NCBI RefSeq assembly: GCF_002794355.1
Contig: NZ_PGOI01000008.1
Span: 558,001-622,000 of the forward strand
DNA: 64,000 nt
Source of the DNA: Pseudorhodobacter sp. MZDSW-24AT
GTDB taxonomy: Bacteria > Pseudomonadota > Alphaproteobacteria > Rhodobacterales > Rhodobacteraceae
Reading direction: 5' to 3'
Positions within the stretch are counted from its first letter, which is position 1, and each line of letters begins with the position of its first letter. The notes under the pieces were generated by a model, which was given only the letters and a program-made list of their open reading frames with translations, did no database searches and was not told the origin of the DNA. Below are positions 59,749 through 64,000 of this stretch, piece by piece. The translations under genes were made by a program, and so were the position numbers.

Positions 59749-60697
59749 GGTCTGCCTCGGGGCGCGCCCCGAAATGGCTGATGACCTCGGCGGCGGCGAC
59801 GCAGCCCATCCGGCCACAGGTGGCCAAGGATTGGCCGGTGGCCATGCCATAGATGAACCCGGCGGCGAACTGGTCCCCTGCCCCGGTGGCATCGACGGGC
59901 ACAATGCGCTTGACCGGAGCCATGGCCCGTTCCTCGCCGCGCAGCAGGATCACGTCTTGGCCCGAGCGGGTGCAGACCACCAAACCGCAATCCTGCGCGG
60001 CCTGCGCCAAGGCCGAGTCGAGATCGGTCTGATAAAGCGATTCCCATTCATGTTCGTTGCCGATCACATAGTCGAGGTCCTTGACCAGATGGCGGAAGCC
60101 ATCGCGGTGGCGGTCCACGCAAAACGGATCGGACAGGGCAATGCCTGCCTTGCCACCCCGGGCGCGGCAGAGGTGCGCCGCGCGTTCAAAGGCCTGTTTG
60201 CCTTTGGGCTTGTCGTAGAGATAGCCTTCCAAAAACAGGATCTCGGCTTGCCCTGCCACATCATCGGACACGTCCTCGGGGCCAAGCTCGGAGGAAATGC
60301 CCAGATAGGTGTTCATCGAGCGTTCGCCGTCGGGGGACACAAAGATCATCGAGCGCGAGGTGGGAAGCTCTCCGCCCTGCACCGGCGGGTTCACGAAACT
60401 GGTGCCGTTGTCTTCCATCGACTTGGCGTAGAAGCGGCCCAAGGCATCATCATGCACACGGCCGATGAAGCCGGTGGTCAGCCCCAGATTGCCCAGTCCC
60501 GCGAGCGTGTTGGCAACCGAGCCGCCGGGGGCCTGTTTGCGGTCTTCCATCGCGGCGTAAAGCAGTTCGCCGCGCTCCCGCTCGACCAGCTGCATGATGC
60601 CCTTTTCGATGCCCATGAGTTCCAGAAAACTGTCGTCTGACTGGGCAAAGACATCGACGATGGCATTGCCGATCCCGACAACCTGATACGTTTTCAT
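59714..60697 (-). CDS. PfkB family sugar kinase, adenosine kinase type
   Basis: A 327-residue ribokinase-fold enzyme. The anion-hole motif DATGAGDQFAAGF is complete with the catalytic Asp. GGSVANTLAGL is the substrate-lid N-terminal motif of the adenosine kinase branch. It phosphorylates adenosine or a related nucleoside. It overlaps nth by 4 bp (ATGA), so the two are co-expressed. Confidence 0.9.
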   Translation of the reverse strand: MKTYQVVGIGNAIVDVFAQSDDSFLELMGIEKGIMQLVERERGELLYAAMEDRKQAPGGSVANTLAGLGNLGLTTGFIGRVHDDALGRFYAKSMEDNGTSFVNPPVQGGELPTSRSMIFVSPDGERSMNTYLGISSELGPEDVSDDVAGQAEILFLEGYLYDKPKGKQAFERAAHLCRARGGKAGIALSDPFCVDRHRDGFRHLVKDLDYVIGNEHEWESLYQTDLDSALAQAAQDCGLVVCTRSGQDVILLRGEERAMAPVKRIVPVDATGAGDQFAAGFIYGMATGQSLATCGRMGCVAAAEVISHFGARPEADLKALFRREGLI

Positions 60698-61350
60698 TCG
60701 GTTTTATCCTCGTAAAGGCACCACTCCCGGATCGGGCAGATACCGCATTTGGGTTTGCGCGCGACGCAGATATACCGGCCATGCAGAATAAGCCAGTGAT
60801 GCGAATGCTGCTGGAACCCGGCTGGAACATGGTCTTCCAAAGCGCGCTCGACCGCGAGTTCGTCGCGCCCCGGCGCAATTCCTGTGCGGTTGCTCACGCG
60901 GAACACATGGGTGTCGACGGCATGGGCCGGATGTCCGAACCACATTTGCAGCACCACATTGGCCGTTTTGCGCCCCACGCCGGGCAAAGATTGCAGCGCG
61001 GCGCGGCTGGAGGGCACTACACCGCCAAACTGCTCATGCAGGATCTGGCTGAGGCGGATGACGTTCTTGGCCTTGTTGCGGAACAGGCCGATGGTCTTGA
61101 TATGCTCGATCAGGCGCTCTTCCCCCAAGGCGAGCATCTTTTCGGGCGTGTCGGCGATGGCGAAAAGCGCACGGGTGGCCTTGTTCACGCTGATGTCGGT
61201 GGCTTGCGCAGAAAGCGCCACCGCCACCACAAGGGTGAAGGCATTCACATGCTCCAACTCTCCCTTCGGCTCGGGCTCCAGCGCCTGAAACCGGGAGAAG
61301 ATTGCGTGTATCGCGTGGTAATCAAGCTGCTTGGCCATGGGCTTTTGCAT
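60694..61350 (-). CDS. nth: Endonuclease III
   Basis: A 218-residue DNA glycosylase/AP lyase. The helix-hairpin-helix LPGVGRKTANVVL includes the catalytic Lys, the Asp lies in VDTHVFRVSNR, and the [4Fe-4S] loop has the exact spacing C-x6-C-x2-C-x5-C (CVARKPKCGICPIREWC). It removes oxidised pyrimidines. The ATG at 61350 is chosen; 61338 is possible. Confidence 0.95.
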   Translation of the reverse strand: MQKPMAKQLDYHAIHAIFSRFQALEPEPKGELEHVNAFTLVVAVALSAQATDISVNKATRALFAIADTPEKMLALGEERLIEHIKTIGLFRNKAKNVIRLSQILHEQFGGVVPSSRAALQSLPGVGRKTANVVLQMWFGHPAHAVDTHVFRVSNRTGIAPGRDELAVERALEDHVPAGFQQHSHHWLILHGRYICVARKPKCGICPIREWCLYEDKTE

Positions 61351-61443
61351 CACAGATTGCGGGGCGTCGCAAGCGTTCAAACCCGCAGGAAACGGGTCGC
61401 AATGCCGCAAGGGCGGGCATAGGATATCTGCAAGGAGACCGCC

Positions 61444-62304
61444 ATGACAGACCTGCCGCCCGCCTATCATTACACCGTCATTGACCGCGCCATCCGCGAG
61501 ATTGATGCCGCCGGGCCCGGTTTAACGCTGGAGGCCTTGGCCGCGCGGATGGGGATGAGTGCGGCGCATTTCCAGCGGGTGTTTTCGGCATGGGTGGGGG
61601 TCAGCCCGAAGCGCTATCAGCAATATCTGGCGCTGGATCACGCCAAGACGCTGCTGGCCACCCGCCACACGACCTTGGCCGCCGCCGATGGGGCGGGCCT
61701 GTCGGGGGGCGGACGGTTGCATGATCTGTTTCTGACGTGGGAAGCGATGACACCGGGGGAATTCGCGCGCGCAGGCGGTGGGCTGACCCTCCGTTATGGC
61801 TGGTTCGACAGCCCTTTCGGTCCGGCGCTGGTGGCGGGAACCGAGCGGGGGATTTGCGGCATCGGCTTTGCCGCGGAGATGGGCGCCGAAGCGACGCGCG
61901 CCGATCTGCTGGGACGCTGGCCGCAGGCGACTTTTCGAGAAGACCCCGATTTTCTGCGCCCTTGGGCCATGCAGGCCTTTGGCGCGCGGCAGGGGCAAAA
62001 CGCGGACACGCCCCTGTTTCTGATCGGTGCGCCGTTTCAGATCAAGGTCTGGGAGGCGCTGTTGCGCATCCCCTCGGGTCATGTGACCACATATGGCGAC
62101 ATTGCCACGGTGATTGGCCATCCCAAGGCTGTGCGGGCGGTGGGAACCGCGGTGGGGCGCAATCCGATCAGCCTGCTGATCCCCTGCCACCGCGCCTTGC
62201 GCAAGAGCGGCGGTTTGGGCGGCTATCACTGGGGCCTGCCTGTGAAGCGTGCGATGCTGGCGCATGAGGCGGCCCGTGCCGAGGCCATCCACACCGCAAT
62301 GTGA
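61444..62304 (+). CDS. Ada-like AraC-HTH/O6-methylguanine-DNA methyltransferase, lacking the N-terminal sensor
   Basis: A 286-residue fusion. About residues 10-110 are an AraC-type helix-turn-helix (LEALAARMGMSAAHFQRVFS). Residues 115-280 are an O6-alkylguanine methyltransferase with active-site C248 in IPCHRAL. The zinc/Cys domain that senses methylphosphotriesters in full Ada is absent, so activation must differ. It is divergent from nth by 93 bp, forming a small repair cluster with polA further upstream. Confidence 0.9.
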   Translation: MTDLPPAYHYTVIDRAIREIDAAGPGLTLEALAARMGMSAAHFQRVFSAWVGVSPKRYQQYLALDHAKTLLATRHTTLAAADGAGLSGGGRLHDLFLTWEAMTPGEFARAGGGLTLRYGWFDSPFGPALVAGTERGICGIGFAAEMGAEATRADLLGRWPQATFREDPDFLRPWAMQAFGARQGQNADTPLFLIGAPFQIKVWEALLRIPSGHVTTYGDIATVIGHPKAVRAVGTAVGRNPISLLIPCHRALRKSGGLGGYHWGLPVKRAMLAHEAARAEAIHTAM

Positions 62305-62331
62305 TGCGCGGAAATTTGCGCAAGACATAAG

Positions 62332-62357
62332 GGAACTGTTTGGGCCGACGGCGCGTT
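62332..62357 (+). promoter_or_regulatory. Possible ECF/general-stress-type promoter of the OmpA-family gene
   Basis: GGAAC, a 17-nt spacer and CGTT, exactly the alphaproteobacterial EcfG consensus, 64 bp before the ATG. A CTATAAG nearby (62359-62365) could instead be a sigma-70 -10. Many Rhodobacterales lack EcfG, so the match may be by chance. Confidence 0.35.
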
Positions 62358-62420
62358 GCTATAAGCGCAGTCAGCTTGCGGGCCCTGCCCGCGGCGCACA
62401 ATATTCATGAGGCGGCAGAC

Positions 62421-63074
62421 ATGACCTTCAAGACCCCCCTTCTTCTTTCTGCGGCATCGCTTCTGGCGCTGACCGCTTGTGTTGATCCCAATGCTTTCCC
62501 CGACAACCCGAATGCGCGCGCGCAGCAAGGCGCGATCATGGGCGGCCTTGTGGGGGCTGCTGCGGGTGCAAGCTCGGGCGAGGATCGTCTGAGCCGCGCG
62601 GTCTTGGGTGGTGCGGTTGGCGCCATCGCCGGGGGCGCGATCGGTGCCACGCTGGACCGTCAGGCGGCAGAGCTGCGCGGATCGCTCAACAACCCGAATG
62701 TGACCGTCACCAACAATGGCCAATACCTGACCGTGAACCTGCCGCAAGACCTGCTGTTCGCCGTGGACAGCACGGCGCTGCGTCCAGATCTGCGCGCGGA
62801 TCTGGCATCGGTGGCCCAAAGCCTGATCCGCTATCCCAACAGCCGGATCGAGGTGATCGGGCATACCGACAACACGGGCTCTGCCGCCTATAACTATGAC
62901 CTGTCGCAGCGCCGCGCCTCGGCAGTGTCGGCCGTGCTCACGCAGAATGGCGTGCCATTCGGGCGCATCACCAATGTGGGCCGTGGTTTTGACCAGCCGA
63001 TCGCCTCGAACGCGACCGCGCAAGGTCGGGCCCAGAACCGTCGGGTGGAAATCATCATCCGCCCGATCCAGTAA
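62421..63074 (+). CDS. OmpA family lipoprotein (peptidoglycan-binding)
   Basis: A 217-residue lipoprotein. The signal ends in lipobox LTAC. A glycine-zipper region (GGLVGAAAGASSG, GAVGAIAGGAIGA) is followed by an OmpA C-terminal domain with the peptidoglycan-contact motif IGHTDNTGSAAYN and RRASAV. It anchors the outer membrane to the wall. A strong terminator follows. Confidence 0.92.
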   Translation: MTFKTPLLLSAASLLALTACVDPNAFPDNPNARAQQGAIMGGLVGAAAGASSGEDRLSRAVLGGAVGAIAGGAIGATLDRQAAELRGSLNNPNVTVTNNGQYLTVNLPQDLLFAVDSTALRPDLRADLASVAQSLIRYPNSRIEVIGHTDNTGSAAYNYDLSQRRASAVSAVLTQNGVPFGRITNVGRGFDQPIASNATAQGRAQNRRVEIIIRPIQ

Positions 63075-63113
63075 GGCCCAAAGGACTGCGGCCCGGACCG
63101 GGCTTGCACCATC

Positions 63114-63139
63114 GGCCGCCCCATCGGGGCGGCCTTTTT
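63114..63139 (+). terminator. Rho-independent terminator after the OmpA-family gene
   Basis: A perfect 9-bp stem (GGCCGCCCC at 63114-63122, GGGGCGGCC at 63126-63134), 3-nt loop and five T (63135-63139). This is the clearest intrinsic terminator in the window. Confidence 0.9.
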
Positions 63140-63183
63140 GTTGCCGTGACACGTTTCAGATTGGCCTTGAGCCCAAGGCGCCG

Positions 63184-63202
63184 TGGTCATAGATTTTGAC
63201 CA
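63184..63202. promoter_or_regulatory. Candidate operator of the FadR-type regulator
   Basis: The inverted repeat TGGTCA-N7-TGACCA lies 22 bp before the regulator's ATG and includes a possible -35 (TTGACC). FadR/PdhR/LldR-type regulators use TGGT-centred palindromes, so autoregulation is likely. Confidence 0.5.
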
Positions 63203-63224
63203 ATCCAATCAGGTGCCGCTTCCC

Positions 63225-63995
63225 ATGCCCTTTACCAAGATCCAGACCGAAAAACTCTCGCAATCGGTGGTGCGCCAGATCGAGCAGTTGATCCTGCGCG
63301 GCATCCTGCGCCCCGGGGAGCGGTTGCCTTCGGAGCGGGAACTCTCGGATCGGCTGGGCGTGTCGCGCCCGTCGCTGCGCGATGCAGTGGCGGATTTGCA
63401 AGCGCGTGGGCTGCTGGTCAGTCGGGCGGGCGCCGGGATTTACGTGGCAGAGGTACTGGGATCGGCGTTTTCGGGCGCCTTGGTGCAGCTGTTTGCCACC
63501 CATGACGAGGCGGTGTTCGATTACATCTCGTTTCGACGCGACATGGAAGGTCTGGCGGCCGAACGCGCGGCACGGCTTGGCTCTGACACCGATCTCAAGG
63601 TGGTGGATGCGGTGTTCCAAAAGATGGAAGCCGCGCATCTCAAGCGCGACCCAACCGACGAGGCGGGGCTGGACGCAGCCTTTCATCTGGCGATCATCGA
63701 GGCGAGCCATAATGTGGTGATGCTGCACATGATGCGGTCGATGTATGATCTGCTGCGGCAGGGCGTGTTCTACAATCGCCAAATGATGTTCCGCAACCGC
63801 ACCACGCGCGACATGCTGCTGGATCAACACCGCGCCATCAATGTGGGGCTACAGGCGCGTGACCCCGCCGCCGCACGCGCGGCGGTTGAAGCGCATCTGA
63901 CCTATGTGGAACAGGCGCTGTCGGATCAGATCAAGGCAGAGCGGAATGAGGCCATTGCGCAGCAGCGCTTTGAGCATGAGCGCAACCGACCGTGA
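63225..63995 (+). CDS. FadR/PdhR-type GntR family transcriptional regulator
   Basis: A 256-residue regulator. The winged HTH (about 10-75) contains LPSERELSDRLGVSRPSLRD, and an FCD domain follows with its ligand-site His residues (for example in DAAFHLAII and HRAI). Effectors in this branch are organic acids such as lactate, pyruvate or glycolate. An ATG at 63995 overlaps its stop (TGATG), suggesting another gene begins at the window edge. Confidence 0.9.
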   Translation: MPFTKIQTEKLSQSVVRQIEQLILRGILRPGERLPSERELSDRLGVSRPSLRDAVADLQARGLLVSRAGAGIYVAEVLGSAFSGALVQLFATHDEAVFDYISFRRDMEGLAAERAARLGSDTDLKVVDAVFQKMEAAHLKRDPTDEAGLDAAFHLAIIEASHNVVMLHMMRSMYDLLRQGVFYNRQMMFRNRTTRDMLLDQHRAINVGLQARDPAAARAAVEAHLTYVEQALSDQIKAERNEAIAQQRFEHERNRP

Positions 63996-64000
63996 TGCGG

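Overview
The window is GC-rich, gene-dense alphaproteobacterial chromosome, most likely Rhodobacterales (Rhodobacter/Paracoccaceae type). This rests on the codon usage, the fdsGBA-fdhD-fdsD formate dehydrogenase operon, the DUF1285 and core-2/I-branching glycosyltransferase proteins, the many short-chain metabolite ABC importers and the small gene spacing with ATGA overlaps. No rRNA, tRNA, IS element, prophage or CRISPR array was seen. Layout: 0-4.6 kb holds a polyamine-type ABC importer (only the end of its binding protein is inside the window) and a MATE exporter. 4.6-7.9 kb holds an XRE-cupin regulator, an EamA transporter and a CsoR-family metal sensor coupled to a His-tailed MFS exporter, probably a nickel-efflux pair with a visible operator. 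7.9-15.3 kb holds a YdiJ-like FAD/Fe-S 2-hydroxyacid dehydrogenase, two LysR regulators, a gamma-glutamyltransferase and a GhrA-like reductase. 15.4-28.2 kb is a long minus-strand operon: HyuA and HyuB (oxoprolinase/hydantoinase type), a Dpp-type peptide importer with a fused permease-ATPase, an SDR and a DAO-type oxidoreductase. A creatininase-family amidohydrolase follows, and a divergent GntR regulator stands in front. It looks like one uptake-and-catabolism unit for a lactam or gamma-glutamyl-type compound. 28.6-39.6 kb is the unusual part. It begins with a TbpB-like lipoprotein and its Slam outer-membrane translocator. Next come a SARP-like TPR regulator, a PAP2/haloperoxidase-fold protein carrying seven LHKG repeats, and a cytosolic-looking subtilase. 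On the opposite strand lie a protein that fuses an HPr-kinase-like domain to a PqqD-like domain and, just upstream of it, a Tat-exported protein with seven Ser-rich hexapeptide repeats. An ECF sigma and anti-sigma pair and a secreted subtilase with a poly-Asp N-terminus complete the region. Similar GGAATAA...CG-type promoter sites precede the sigma gene, the repeat-protein/kinase operon and the poly-Asp subtilase, so these probably form one regulon. I regard this as the best candidate for an undescribed peptide-modification or surface system. 39.7-43.5 kb is a complete bufferin-type RiPP operon (bufA-bufB-bufC-doxX) ending in its SigF/NrsF sensor pair, with a SigF-like promoter. 43.5-49.4 kb is the NAD-dependent molybdenum formate dehydrogenase operon on the minus strand, preceded by a LysR-type operator. 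49.5-64 kb is mostly housekeeping: rsgA, hydroxypyruvate isomerase, polA, a HIT hydrolase, adenosine kinase, nth, an Ada/Ogt-type repair protein, an OmpA-family lipoprotein and a FadR-type regulator. A three-gene surface-glycan set (GT14-like, sulfotransferase, GT42-like) lies among them.
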